Notes: generated from the letters alone by a model not told the origin. A DNA stretch of 8,813 nucleotides from Bacteroidota bacterium (GCA_028877045.1 JAGWPQ010000090.1:1-8813); one strand, 5' to 3'; shown: positions 1-6,543, counted from the first letter of the stretch. Numbers and translations: made by a program.

Positions 1-95
1 ATGTTGCAGTTTTTGTTGTTATAAATAGTTTTAATCAAAATAATATCAGCGATGGGGAGCTTGGTTTTAGCATCATTAAAAAATTAACCGAATAA
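1..95 (+). CDS. C-terminal end of an unidentified protein (5' partial)
   Basis: An open frame enters from the left edge (codons start at base 3) and ends at TAA 93-95, giving the last 30 residues, VAVFVVINSFNQNN followed by DGELGFSIIKKLTE. The run of hydrophobic beta-strand residues, then a loop, then an amphipathic helix at the extreme C-terminus resembles the end of serine beta-lactamase / D-Ala-D-Ala carboxypeptidase folds. Thirty residues are too few to name a family, so this is only a hint. The next gene starts 5 bases after the stop in the same direction, which suggests co-transcription. The fragment is called real because it is open to the edge and abuts a recognisable gene. Confidence 0.5.
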   Translation, partial: VAVFVVINSFNQNNISDGELGFSIIKKLTE

Positions 96-100
96 ATTAC

Positions 101-340
101 ATGCAATACATCATCGTTGAAACCATCGGCTGGATTGGTTCTATACTGATACTTGCTGCTTATTTTTTAAATATGCAGCATAAAATATTGGCCACATCTC
201 CATTTTATATTTGGGCCAATTTAATTGGCGGTGCATGTTTCGTCATCAACACCATTTATCATCATGCTTTTCCTTCGGCGGCGCTGAATATTATTTGGGT
301 ATTGATTGCAGTATTCTCGTTAGCAAGAGCAAAAAAATAA
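101..340 (+). CDS. CBU_0592-type small integral membrane protein
   Basis: A 79-residue, almost wholly hydrophobic protein with three predicted membrane segments at about residues 5-25, 33-52 and 57-76 and a short basic tail (ARAKK). The pattern IGWIGSILILAAYFLN near the N-terminus, then a WANLIGGACFVIN segment, then PSAALNIIWVLIA, matches the CBU_0592-like membrane family of about 80 residues known from many bacteria. Its biochemical function is unknown. The start at 101 gives a full-length family member and lies 5 bases after the upstream stop, with no room for a separate promoter, so it is probably the last gene of an operon entering from the left. It is convergent with the membrane protein gene at 537-899. 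Confidence 0.75.
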   Translation: MQYIIVETIGWIGSILILAAYFLNMQHKILATSPFYIWANLIGGACFVINTIYHHAFPSAALNIIWVLIAVFSLARAKK

Positions 341-375
341 TTTTGTAGCAAGCTGTTGTGCAAAGCCTTACTGCT

Positions 376-396
376 GTTGCGTCGCACTCTTCAACT
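376..396 (+). repeat. Dispersed repeat, copy A
   Basis: The bases gttgcgtcgcac (376-387) are identical to 5185-5196. The following bases bring the core to tcgcactcttcaact (382-396), which matches the core of copy C (tcgcacacttgtact) at 12 of 15 positions. The copy lies after the stop of the 101-340 gene and is in inverted orientation to copy B. Confidence 0.6.
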
Positions 397-417
397 GAGG
401 GAAGGCTATGGGCATTT

Positions 418-445
418 GCTCGCTGATCATAGCTCGCTGCTCACA
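418..445 (+). repeat. 14-base tandem duplication
   Basis: Two adjacent 14-base units, gctcgctgatcata (418-431) and gctcgctgctcaca (432-445), agree at 12 of 14 positions. A third, poorly matching unit may begin with gctc at 446. The duplication sits between repeat copies A and B, in the stretch that would form the loop if those copies pair. Confidence 0.5.
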
Positions 446-453
446 GCTCCGAA

Positions 454-501
454 CGTACAAGTGTGCGATTCTTTCACTGAAAGAATCAGGGGCAACAGGT
501 G
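454..501 (-). repeat. Dispersed repeat, copy B, with a perfect hairpin
   Basis: Read on the minus strand this is cacctgttgcc (501-491), a short spacer, a hairpin of gattctttc / gaaagaatc with a 3-base loop (467-487), then tcgcacacttgtacg (468-454), which shares its first base pair with the hairpin stem. The core differs from copy C (5191-5205) only in its last base. The cacctgttgcc block is identical to 7865-7875. There is no T-run after the stem on either strand, so the hairpin is not a canonical intrinsic terminator, although its place between convergent genes would suit transcript-end stabilisation. Confidence 0.6.
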
Positions 502-536
502 TTTCATTGAAATACTGAAGCCGGTAACAAAAAAAA

Positions 537-899
537 TTAATTATTCTTTTCGGGCTGATTGTTTTTAATTAATCCTTCAATTAATGAAGTAATGAACGAA
601 ACAATTAAACTAAACAGTAATGCCGAAAACCAGCCATCTACCTGAAAACCCGGAACAATGTCGGCAGCCAGTTTGATGATGATGATATTGATGACAAGCA
701 AAAACAATCCCAATGTAAAAATGGTGATGGGAATGGTTAAAATAATTAGAATGGGTTTAATGAAATTATTGAGCAAACCCAAAACTGCTGCGACGAAAAT
801 AGCGGTGAGTACGCTGTCGATATGCACACCCGATAATAAATAAGTTGCCGCCAAAACTGCAAACGAAGTAATAAGAGTTTTTGAAAGAAACTGTATCAT
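537..899 (-). CDS. Phage holin family (PF04020-type) four-helix membrane protein
   Basis: A 120-residue membrane protein with four hydrophobic segments at about residues 5-25, 28-46, 50-76 and 88-110 and a polar, charged tail (KNNQPEKNN). The stretch GLLNNFIKPILIILTIP, followed by TIFTLGLFLLVIN and VPGFQV, is the signature of the PF04020 family. That family is named after mycobacterial phage holins, but it is chromosomal and widespread in bacteria with no demonstrated lysis role, and nothing phage-like surrounds this copy. The gene begins 8 bases after the stop of the zinc-less M16 gene in the same direction, so it is very probably the last gene of the peptidase operon. Whether it works with the proteases is not known. 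Confidence 0.85.
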   Translation of the reverse strand: MIQFLSKTLITSFAVLAATYLLSGVHIDSVLTAIFVAAVLGLLNNFIKPILIILTIPITIFTLGLFLLVINIIIIKLAADIVPGFQVDGWFSALLFSLIVSFITSLIEGLIKNNQPEKNN

Positions 900-907
900 A
901 ACAATTA

Positions 908-2188
908 TTAAACAACTACAAGTTCGTAAAATTCTTCGGGGTTTAAATATTTTTTTGCTAACACCTGTAATTCTTCGGCAGTAACGGTTTTAATGGTGTT
1001 GATGCTGTTGTAAAAATAATCTTCGGTCAAATTGTTCAGCACATAACTTCTCCATCTTGCAATGATCTGAAACGGGCCGTCTAAATCGCCAAGCAATCCG
1101 CCGATCATATAATTGCGAACCAGATTTAATTCTTCGTCGGTAACCAGGTCGTTGCGAAGCCTTTCCATTTCTTTATACGTTTCTTCGATGGTGGCGGCAC
1201 AAACATCACGACCGGCTTCGGTGCTGATGGACCATGCAGTTTCGTGAATATGGTTTTGAATATATGAATTGATGCCGTACGTATAACCTTTGTCTTCGCG
1301 AATATTACTCATCAGTCTTGAACCAAAAAATCCGCCTAAAATATTATTGAGCACATGAATTTTTGGATAGTCTTCGTGATGGCGATAAGGAAATGGCCTT
1401 GCCAATCTAACCGCACCCTGCACGCCATTTGCATCGTTAATGATATTATATTTTTTTGTTTGAGCCGGGAATTGTTGGTGTACAATTTCTTTCATCAGGT
1501 TTTGATGAAAAGGCAATGCACCAAAATTTTTATTCAGTTGTTCCTGAATATCGGCGGGTAATTTCCCCGCAACAAACAACACACATTTCCCATGCGTATA
1601 ATATTGTTGGTAAAATTGAACAAGCTCTTCTCTGTTTAACTGATCATAATCAGGAGCAGTTGAATATTTTCCATAAGGATGATGCAAACCAAAAACATAT
1701 TCATCAATTAAACGGTTGGCAACAAAATCGCATTTTTTTAAATTAACTTCCAAACGTTGTTTCTGATTTTGTTTATAAATGGCCAATTCTTCTTCCGGAA
1801 AAACCGATTCGGTCAATATCTCCGTCATTACAGGAAGCAATGCAGGCAAGTGTTTGCTGAGTGTGTGTAAGGTGAAAGTCGCTGTTTCGTTATAACAATG
1901 CCTGTTTAAATACGAACCGTAAAATTCGAAATGGTCGTTGAGCTGAAATGCCGATTTGTTTTTTGTTCCGTTCTTCAACATAAAGTTGGTGGTAGCGGCA
2001 ACAATATTCTTTTCTTCGTACCAGTTACCGGCAAAAAAAACAAATTCTATCATTATCAATTCTTCGGCACCTGCATCAACGGCATATACCGGAACACCGT
2101 TATCTAAATGAAAACGGGTGCATGGTTTTAGCTGAAGATCAAATTCAACTGCGTTTAATATTTTGGGTGTTTGTTTTCTGTTCAACAT
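908..2188 (-). CDS. M16B peptidase-like subunit lacking the zinc site (R/Y subunit)
   Basis: A 426-residue M16 (pitrilysin/insulinase) family protein with no signal peptide, so probably cytoplasmic. The position of the catalytic HXXEH motif is occupied by A65-T-T-N68-F69 just before the conserved NGT turn, so both histidines and the glutamate are missing and it cannot bind catalytic zinc. It does keep the second-domain motif SRLMSNIREDKGYTYG with the Arg297/Tyr304 pair that in this family contacts the substrate backbone. This matches the non-catalytic partner of two-subunit M16B enzymes. The catalytic partner is 489 bases upstream at 2677-3915, separated from it by a GxxExxY gene. The start at 2188 gives the expected length of about 420 residues. 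The membrane protein gene follows 8 bases later. Confidence 0.9.
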   Translation of the reverse strand: MLNRKQTPKILNAVEFDLQLKPCTRFHLDNGVPVYAVDAGAEELIMIEFVFFAGNWYEEKNIVAATTNFMLKNGTKNKSAFQLNDHFEFYGSYLNRHCYNETATFTLHTLSKHLPALLPVMTEILTESVFPEEELAIYKQNQKQRLEVNLKKCDFVANRLIDEYVFGLHHPYGKYSTAPDYDQLNREELVQFYQQYYTHGKCVLFVAGKLPADIQEQLNKNFGALPFHQNLMKEIVHQQFPAQTKKYNIINDANGVQGAVRLARPFPYRHHEDYPKIHVLNNILGGFFGSRLMSNIREDKGYTYGINSYIQNHIHETAWSISTEAGRDVCAATIEETYKEMERLRNDLVTDEELNLVRNYMIGGLLGDLDGPFQIIARWRSYVLNNLTEDYFYNSINTIKTVTAEELQVLAKKYLNPEEFYELVVV

Positions 2189-2202
2189 AATTTTTTATTT
2201 AC

Positions 2203-2227
2203 CACAGAGTAAAAAAGTAAAAGAGTT
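2203..2227 (+). repeat. Left inverted-repeat arm of the GxxExxY cassette
   Basis: A 25-base, A-rich arm beginning cacagagt, preceded by acc. It pairs with 2646-2670 at 23 of 25 positions, the two mismatches being internal. It lies in the 51-base gap between the GxxExxY stop and the zinc-less M16 start. Confidence 0.7.
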
Positions 2228-2239
2228 TCGCTGGGTTAT

Positions 2240-2635
2240 TTATTGAATATATCCCATTACTCTTCTTTTTATTCCATCTTTTAACAATACAACATTAAAA
2301 TTTATTAATAGCCCAACTTGTTTTCCTGAAAGTTTTAAATACGTTAATAATTGTGCTTCATGTATAGGAAGTAATCCTTCTACGCTCTTTAATTCAATAA
2401 TGATTTCATCTTCAATCAGCATATCAATAAAAAAATCTTTTTCTAATACTTCGCCCTGAAAGTTGATAGGTAACTGCACTTGTCGTTTGACAGATAACCC
2501 TTTTTTGATTAGTAACTTTTGAAGACAAACTTCATAAACAGATTCTAGTAAACCGGGGCCAAGTTCTTTATGCACTTCAATTGCATCACCAATGATGGCT
2601 GAAGTAATTTCGTCATATTTATTTTTACTTAACAT
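2240..2635 (-). CDS. GxxExxY protein (PD-(D/E)XK nuclease-fold family)
   Basis: A 131-residue protein with the family signature G28-L-L-E31-S-V-Y34. It also carries a PD-(D/E)XK-like core: Asp71 in FFIDMLIED, then E81-L-K83, followed by a helix with Q95 and Y99 in EAQLLTYLKLSGKQVG. The family (PDDEXK_3 / GxxExxY) has the fold and putative metal ligands of restriction-type nucleases, but its biological role is unknown. The length is normal for the family (about 125-130) and all candidate catalytic residues are present, so the gene looks intact. The start at 2635 fits the usual N-terminus of the family (EITSAIIGDAIEVHKELGPG). AGGAGA directly abuts the ATG, too close to act as a Shine-Dalgarno site. 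It lies between two M16 subunit genes in the same orientation, inside a 25-bp inverted repeat. Confidence 0.9.
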   Translation of the reverse strand: MLSKNKYDEITSAIIGDAIEVHKELGPGLLESVYEVCLQKLLIKKGLSVKRQVQLPINFQGEVLEKDFFIDMLIEDEIIIELKSVEGLLPIHEAQLLTYLKLSGKQVGLLINFNVVLLKDGIKRRVMGYIQ

Positions 2636-2645
2636 TCTCCTGTGT

Positions 2646-2670
2646 AACTCTTTTGCTCTTTTACTCTGTG
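2646..2670 (-). repeat. Right inverted-repeat arm of the GxxExxY cassette
   Basis: The reverse complement begins cacagagtaaaagagc and matches the left arm at 2203-2227 at 23 of 25 positions. It occupies most of the 41-base gap between the stop of the zinc-binding M16 gene and the GxxExxY start. It therefore forms the leader of the GxxExxY gene. Confidence 0.7.
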
Positions 2671-2676
2671 TTAAAA

Positions 2677-3915
2677 TTAGCTCTTACAATAATAATGAAT
2701 GGTGTTGCTGTTCTTCTCGTCAAATAATTCTTTGCTGTAATTAAGAATATCTTTTGCAGTAACGGCATTGTATCTTTCCAGTTCACTATTCATTAAAGTG
2801 GCATCGCCCAACAATTCGTAAAAGGCCAAACTATTTGCACGGTTCATCACGCTCATATCTTCAAATGCAATTACACTTTCGGTTTTATTTTTCACTTTTT
2901 GTAATTCTGTTTCACTAACCAATTCGGATTTTATTTTTTCTATTTCTTCGTTCACAGCTTTTTCTGCATCGGCCATAGAAATTCCTTTCACTAATTTTCC
3001 TTCAACGGCCAGTAACCCTGCTTCAACAGTTCCGTAATGCGAGCATTCTAAATTCGAGAATAATTGTTTTTCCTTTACCAATGATTGGTACATGCGTGAT
3101 GATGCACCGCCACCCAAAATTTCGCTTATCAAATCGGCTATATAATATTCTTTATCTAATCTTGCACCCATGTGCCATGTTTTGATGAATGCGTCCAAAG
3201 GCACGTCGGCCCTTATTTCCAGCAAACGGGCTTCTTCCTGTTTTGGTTCCTGCGGAATATTTCTGATATATTTTTCTCCCGATGGGATATCGCCAAACCA
3301 TTTTTCTGCGAGCAGTTTTATTTCATCGCTTTTTACTTTTCCGGCAACAACTAAAATGGCATTGCTCGGGCGATAATGTTTAAAGAAAAAACTTTTTACA
3401 TCATCGATGCTTGCATTTTCAACATGACTTAATTCCTTACCTATCGTCATCCACCGGTACGGATGAACTTTATATGCCAGTGCACGCATCTTATGCCAGA
3501 TATCGCCGTAAGGTTTATTGATATAATGTTCTTTGAATTCTTCACACACAACTTTGCGTTGCACTTCCAGACTTTTTTTACTGAAAGCCAAACTCAGCAT
3601 GCGATCGCTTTCTAACCAAAAAGCAGTTTCAATATTTTCGGCAGGGATCTGGCAATAATAATTGGTAAGATCGTTTGTGGTGTATGCATTATTCTCGCCG
3701 CCGGCACGTTGCAAGGGCTCATCATAATCCGGAATATTGATGCTGCCGCCAAACATCAGATGCTCGAATAAATGTGCGAAGCCGGTTTTATCTTCCTGCT
3801 CATCACGTGAACCAACATCGTACATCACATTCACAACTGCCATTGGTGTGGAATGGTCTTCGTGCACCAAAACCCTTAACCCGTTTGCTAAAACAAATCT
3901 GTTGAATTGAATCAT
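2677..3915 (-). CDS. M16B zinc metallopeptidase, catalytic HXXEH subunit
   Basis: A 412-residue M16 family peptidase without a signal peptide. The inverted zinc motif H48-L-F-E51-H52 is intact within TGFAHLFEHLMFGGS, followed by the typical GGENNAYTTNDLTNYY strand. The third metal ligand lies in the Glu125-Glu126 pair (VVCEEF), about 74 residues after His52. The second domain has the expected LGGGASSRMYQSL helix. The Arg and Tyr of the family's R/Y motif are replaced (VKEKQLFSN in place of RxxxxxxY), so this chain should depend on the R/Y partner at 908-2188 to bind substrate. It is probably the first gene of a leftward operon with a promoter in the 63-base gap upstream. Substrates are unknown; family members degrade peptides or process proteins. 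Confidence 0.93.
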   Translation of the reverse strand: MIQFNRFVLANGLRVLVHEDHSTPMAVVNVMYDVGSRDEQEDKTGFAHLFEHLMFGGSINIPDYDEPLQRAGGENNAYTTNDLTNYYCQIPAENIETAFWLESDRMLSLAFSKKSLEVQRKVVCEEFKEHYINKPYGDIWHKMRALAYKVHPYRWMTIGKELSHVENASIDDVKSFFFKHYRPSNAILVVAGKVKSDEIKLLAEKWFGDIPSGEKYIRNIPQEPKQEEARLLEIRADVPLDAFIKTWHMGARLDKEYYIADLISEILGGGASSRMYQSLVKEKQLFSNLECSHYGTVEAGLLAVEGKLVKGISMADAEKAVNEEIEKIKSELVSETELQKVKNKTESVIAFEDMSVMNRANSLAFYELLGDATLMNSELERYNAVTAKDILNYSKELFDEKNSNTIHYYCKS

Positions 3916-3935
3916 AATTTAAAAAATGGAAGCTG

Positions 3936-3964
3936 CAAAGTAGCAACAAAAAAATGGAATCAAA
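3936..3964 (-). promoter_or_regulatory. Possible Bacteroidota promoter for the M16 operon
   Basis: Read on the minus strand, TTTG (3964-3961) is followed 17 bases later by ctactttg (3943-3936). This resembles the Bacteroidota -33 TTTG / -7 TAnnTTTG arrangement, though the -7 box is one base short of the consensus spacing. A start site about 7 bases further on would give a leader of roughly 14 bases before the ATG at 3915, similar to the mqnC leader. This is inferred from pattern only. Confidence 0.35.
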
Positions 3965-3978
3965 TCTTTGCTGCGTAA

Positions 3979-5175
3979 TTATTTCATAATGTTTTTAATA
4001 CTGAGATTAATGATGATGGGCTGATTATCTCTTAACACAAGCACTTTAACTTTTGCACCGGCATTTTGCAATACGGCTTTATATGCCTGAATATTACGGG
4101 TAAAATTATTATTGATGGCTAAAATAGTATCATCTTTTTTAAAACCTGCTTTATCGCCCGGGGAACCCGGAATGATGTCAACAATTTTTATATCGCCGTT
4201 AATTAAATAGATACCCAAACCGGTATAGGAATAATCAAAAACATCGGCATAATGTGTATTGGGCTTTAAAAATATGGCCTGTTCGGGATAGTTGATGATC
4301 AAATTAAAACGCCGTAACAGATCATTGCCTATCAGTCCACCCAAAAACGGATAAGATGTTACATTAAATTCATCATCAAAAATATAAACCGGAACTTTTT
4401 TAAAACGATAAGGCCCAAACTGAATTTCTTTTACAACCGTTGTGTTCATTGTTTTTTTGCCGCCGATCCCTTCGGCCTGTGTTGCATATATCTTACGTTT
4501 CTTGCTCAGGAAAAGGCTGTCGTCAACAAAATCCTGCGAAAATAAAAAGCAAAGCCCGGCACCAATATCAAAAATAAATTTTCCGCTAACAGTTTTTTCA
4601 TCTTTGACTCTTGCATGATAATAAGGCAGGGCGTTAAATCCGGGGTGGATTAAAAATCCTCCTTTGGGATATTTACAACTGCCGGGAGAATAAACTTCGA
4701 TCATCAATTTATCATAATCAATTTTTACAATAAATCTTCTTAAAAAAGTAAACCCAATGATACCGTCAACCTTTATACCATAAACGCTGGTCAATATTTC
4801 GTAGTCGTTGATGTGAAAATCAAGATCATCAATTTTTAATCCGGGTAAAACTAAACTGTGGTGATACGTAAAATCAACCGTTTTCATGCCTGCAATGCCC
4901 CTGACAGTACGGTCGCTTTTTTCTCTTTTTAATTTTAATTCTTCCACAGTGGTAGAATCGAACGAAATGCCCCCGCTGCCGGTATCTAAAATAAAATTCA
5001 GAGAGTCTTTGATATTGTCAACCTGCGCCTTTAAAATTATTACGCCACCTGTTAATTGTACAAAAGGAAATTTTGTAATGTATTTCGATTGAGGCGATAC
5101 AAACTCTTCCTGGGCATTGCTTTTAAGGCAAAGCAAACTGAAAAAAATGATGTAACAGGCTATTGAATGTTTCAT
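3979..5175 (-). CDS. Secreted two-lobed aspartyl protease (retropepsin-like) with C-terminal PDZ domain
   Basis: A 398-residue exported protein. A signal peptide (MKHSIACYIIFFSLLCLKSNA, cleavage before QEE) is followed by two retropepsin-type lobes. The first has the active-site motif D64-T-G-S-G and the hydrophobic-Gly motif DGIIGF. The second has D203-I-G-A-G and LGGLIGNDLL. The C-terminal quarter (about 320-395) is a PDZ domain (GLGIYLINGD, IPGSPGDKAGFKKDDTILAIN). This Asp_protease_2 plus PDZ layout is common in Bacteroidota; substrates are unknown. The start was placed at 5175 because the signal peptide begins there. The frame stays open to an ATG at 5232, but those 19 residues (including TSVRRN) are the translation of a dispersed repeat. 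A weak -7-like box (aagatttg, 5214-5207) precedes the repeat. It is followed 63 bases later by the M16 operon. Confidence 0.88.
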   Translation of the reverse strand: MKHSIACYIIFFSLLCLKSNAQEEFVSPQSKYITKFPFVQLTGGVIILKAQVDNIKDSLNFILDTGSGGISFDSTTVEELKLKREKSDRTVRGIAGMKTVDFTYHHSLVLPGLKIDDLDFHINDYEILTSVYGIKVDGIIGFTFLRRFIVKIDYDKLMIEVYSPGSCKYPKGGFLIHPGFNALPYYHARVKDEKTVSGKFIFDIGAGLCFLFSQDFVDDSLFLSKKRKIYATQAEGIGGKKTMNTTVVKEIQFGPYRFKKVPVYIFDDEFNVTSYPFLGGLIGNDLLRRFNLIINYPEQAIFLKPNTHYADVFDYSYTGLGIYLINGDIKIVDIIPGSPGDKAGFKKDDTILAINNNFTRNIQAYKAVLQNAGAKVKVLVLRDNQPIIINLSIKNIMK

Positions 5176-5184
5176 GAGGCTGTG

Positions 5185-5205
5185 GTTGCGTCGCACACTT
5201 GTACT
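5185..5205 (+). repeat. Dispersed repeat, copy C
   Basis: The sequence gttgcgtcgcacacttgtac with a following t. Its first 12 bases equal copy A (376-387). Its tcgcacacttgtac (5191-5204) is the exact reverse complement of 455-468 in copy B, and its core matches copy D (7944-7958) at 13 of 15 positions. It lies just upstream of the aspartyl protease ATG, antisense to that gene, and would be in its 5' leader or a falsely extended N-terminus. Confidence 0.65.
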
Positions 5206-5386
5206 GCAAATCTTTAATCGGCAGGGCAACATTTTTTTAATTTACTATTGAATATACACATAATTTTTTTTTATCAGGAAACCTTGTCAATCTTTTAATA
5301 AAACATTTACTTTACCGGTAAAATAGTTTGTTAATTGGTTAACAAAAGATGATGATCGATGTTATACAACTAAACCGCTGCAACCC

Positions 5387-5394
5387 TACCTTTG
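5387..5394 (+). promoter_or_regulatory. -7 promoter box (TAnnTTTG) for mqnC
   Basis: TACCTTTG is a perfect match to the Bacteroidota -7 element TAnnTTTG, 20 bases before the mqnC ATG. The leader that follows is A/T-rich (aattaaaattaaat) as usual for this phylum. No clear TTTG stands 17-19 bases upstream, so the -33 element is weak or absent. Confidence 0.5.
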
Positions 5395-5414
5395 TTGCCT
5401 AATTAAAATTAAAT

Positions 5415-6539
5415 ATGCAGTTAGCTGATCTATATCAACGGGCATTGAACTTCGAGTTTTTAAGCATCGAAGAAGGAATGTTTTTATTTAAACATGCGCC
5501 GCTTACCGAATTAATGAATGTGGCTGATGAGTTGCGCAAGAAACAAGTACCTCATGGAAAAGTTACCTGGCAGATCGACAGAAATTTAAACACCACTAAT
5601 GTTTGTATCGCTAATTGTAAGTTCTGCAATTTTTACAGGATTCCCGGCCATCCTGAAGCATACATTACCGATATGCCAACGTATCGCAAAAAAATAAAAG
5701 AAACACTGGCATGGGGCGGCGATCAGTTATTATTGCAGGGCGGCCATCATCCCGAATTGGGATTGGATTTTTATGTAAAAACTTTTCGTCAGATCAAAGA
5801 AGAATTTCCAACCATAAAATTACATACACTCGGTCCACCCGAAGTGGCACATATCACCAAATTAGAAAAATCAACACATAAAGAAGTATTGACTGCATTA
5901 AAAAATGCGGGTATGGATTCGTTGCCGGGTGCAGGCGCCGAAATTTTAGTCGATCGTGTACGAAGATTAATTTCAAAAGGAAAATGCGGTGCCGATGAAT
6001 GGCTTGCCATCATGCACGAAGCGCATAAATTAAATATCACAACATCGGCAACCATGATGTTTGGTCATGTTGAAACATTGGAAGAAAGATTTATTCACCT
6101 AACAAGGATACGCGAAGTGCAAGCCATGAAACCCGCTGATGCCAAGGGTTTCCTTGCATTCATCGCATGGACGTTTCAGGATGTTGATACATTGCTTACA
6201 AAAATCCGCGGTGTACATAATTTAACAACACCTGATGAATATATAAGAATGGTGGCGATAAGCAGGATCATGTTGCCTAACATAAAAAATATTCAGTCAA
6301 GCTGGTTAACTGTCGGCAAGCAAACCGCACAGATTACTTTGCATGGTGGTGCCAACGATTTTGGAAGTATCATGCTCGAAGAAAATGTGGTAAGTGCTGC
6401 AGGTGCGCCGCATCGCTTTACTTATAAAAGTATTCAGAGCGCCATTCGCGAAGCTGGTTTCGAACCGCAATTGCGCAACCAGCAATACGAATGGAGAGAA
6501 ATTCCTGCAACAATTCAGGAGCAGGTAATCGACTATTAA
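5415..6539 (+). CDS. mqnC: Cyclic dehypoxanthinyl futalosine synthase (radical SAM), menaquinone biosynthesis
   Basis: A 374-residue radical SAM enzyme of the futalosine route to menaquinone. MqnC cyclises dehypoxanthine futalosine to the cyclic form using a 4Fe-4S cluster and S-adenosylmethionine. The cluster motif is C64-I-A-N-C68-K-F-C71 (CX3CX2C), followed by NFYRIPGHPEAY. The stretches LLLQGGHHPELGLDFY, PGAGAEILVDRVRR, TSATMMFGHVET and GANDFGSIMLEENVV are MqnC signatures and separate it from the related MqnE, which lacks this C-terminal block. Length and both ends are normal. The start at 5415 lies 20 bases after a good -7 promoter box. The gene is divergent from the aspartyl protease. 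No other mqn gene is in the window, so the pathway must be dispersed. Confidence 0.93.
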   Translation: MQLADLYQRALNFEFLSIEEGMFLFKHAPLTELMNVADELRKKQVPHGKVTWQIDRNLNTTNVCIANCKFCNFYRIPGHPEAYITDMPTYRKKIKETLAWGGDQLLLQGGHHPELGLDFYVKTFRQIKEEFPTIKLHTLGPPEVAHITKLEKSTHKEVLTALKNAGMDSLPGAGAEILVDRVRRLISKGKCGADEWLAIMHEAHKLNITTSATMMFGHVETLEERFIHLTRIREVQAMKPADAKGFLAFIAWTFQDVDTLLTKIRGVHNLTTPDEYIRMVAISRIMLPNIKNIQSSWLTVGKQTAQITLHGGANDFGSIMLEENVVSAAGAPHRFTYKSIQSAIREAGFEPQLRNQQYEWREIPATIQEQVIDY

Positions 6540-6543
6540 AAAT

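Larger units (their letters stand above)
341..536. repeat. Intergenic repeat mosaic between convergent genes
   Basis: This 196-base gap between two convergent stop codons contains no credible gene. It holds, in order: a repeat copy on the + strand (376-396), a 14-base tandem duplication (418-445), an inverted copy of the same repeat (454-468), a perfect 9-bp hairpin (467-487), a ggcaacaggtg block (491-501) and a GTTACC-plus-T-run block (523-536 read on the minus strand). The blocks from 536 back to 454 recur in the same order at 7832-7958. A frame open through 356-568 is only the translation of this repeat. The two inverted copies at 376-396 and 454-468 bracket about 57 bases, like a paired REP/BIME unit. 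Confidence 0.65.
2202..2670. mobile_element. Putative single-gene cassette bounded by a 25-bp inverted repeat
   Basis: A 25-bp left arm (2203-2227, beginning cacagagtaaaaaagtaaaa) and a right arm (2646-2670, ending cttttactctgtg) are reverse complements at 23 of 25 positions. They enclose exactly one gene, the GxxExxY protein, with 12 bases from left arm to stop and 10 from start to right arm. Taking out 2203-2670 would leave 20 bases between the M16 stop (2677) and the next M16 start (2188), a normal operon spacer. The trinucleotide tta lies at 2199-2201 and 2671-2673 and could be a short target duplication, but in such AT-rich sequence it may be chance. No transposase is encoded, so any mobility would need a partner elsewhere. 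Mobility is inference; the symmetry is seen directly. Confidence 0.5.

Noticed and set aside
418..468. CRISPR-like array
   Set aside because: Units are only 14 bases, adjacent without spacers, and limited to two good copies.
467..487. Rho-independent terminator
   Set aside because: The 9-bp stem is perfect, but no T-run follows it on either strand.
356..568. A 70-codon open frame (TTG start) on the plus strand
   Set aside because: It is the translation of the intergenic repeat mosaic and runs into the antisense end of the 537-899 gene. It has no domain-like composition.
537..899. Prophage or lysis cassette
   Set aside because: The family name mentions holin, but there is no endolysin, integrase or structural phage gene, and the family is common on chromosomes.
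2636..2641. AGGAGA as Shine-Dalgarno site of the GxxExxY gene
   Set aside because: It abuts the ATG with no spacer, and this phylum rarely uses such sites.
5415..6539. MqnE (aminofutalosine synthase) instead of MqnC
   Set aside because: The TMMFGHVET and ANDFGSIMLEENVV blocks and the length match MqnC.
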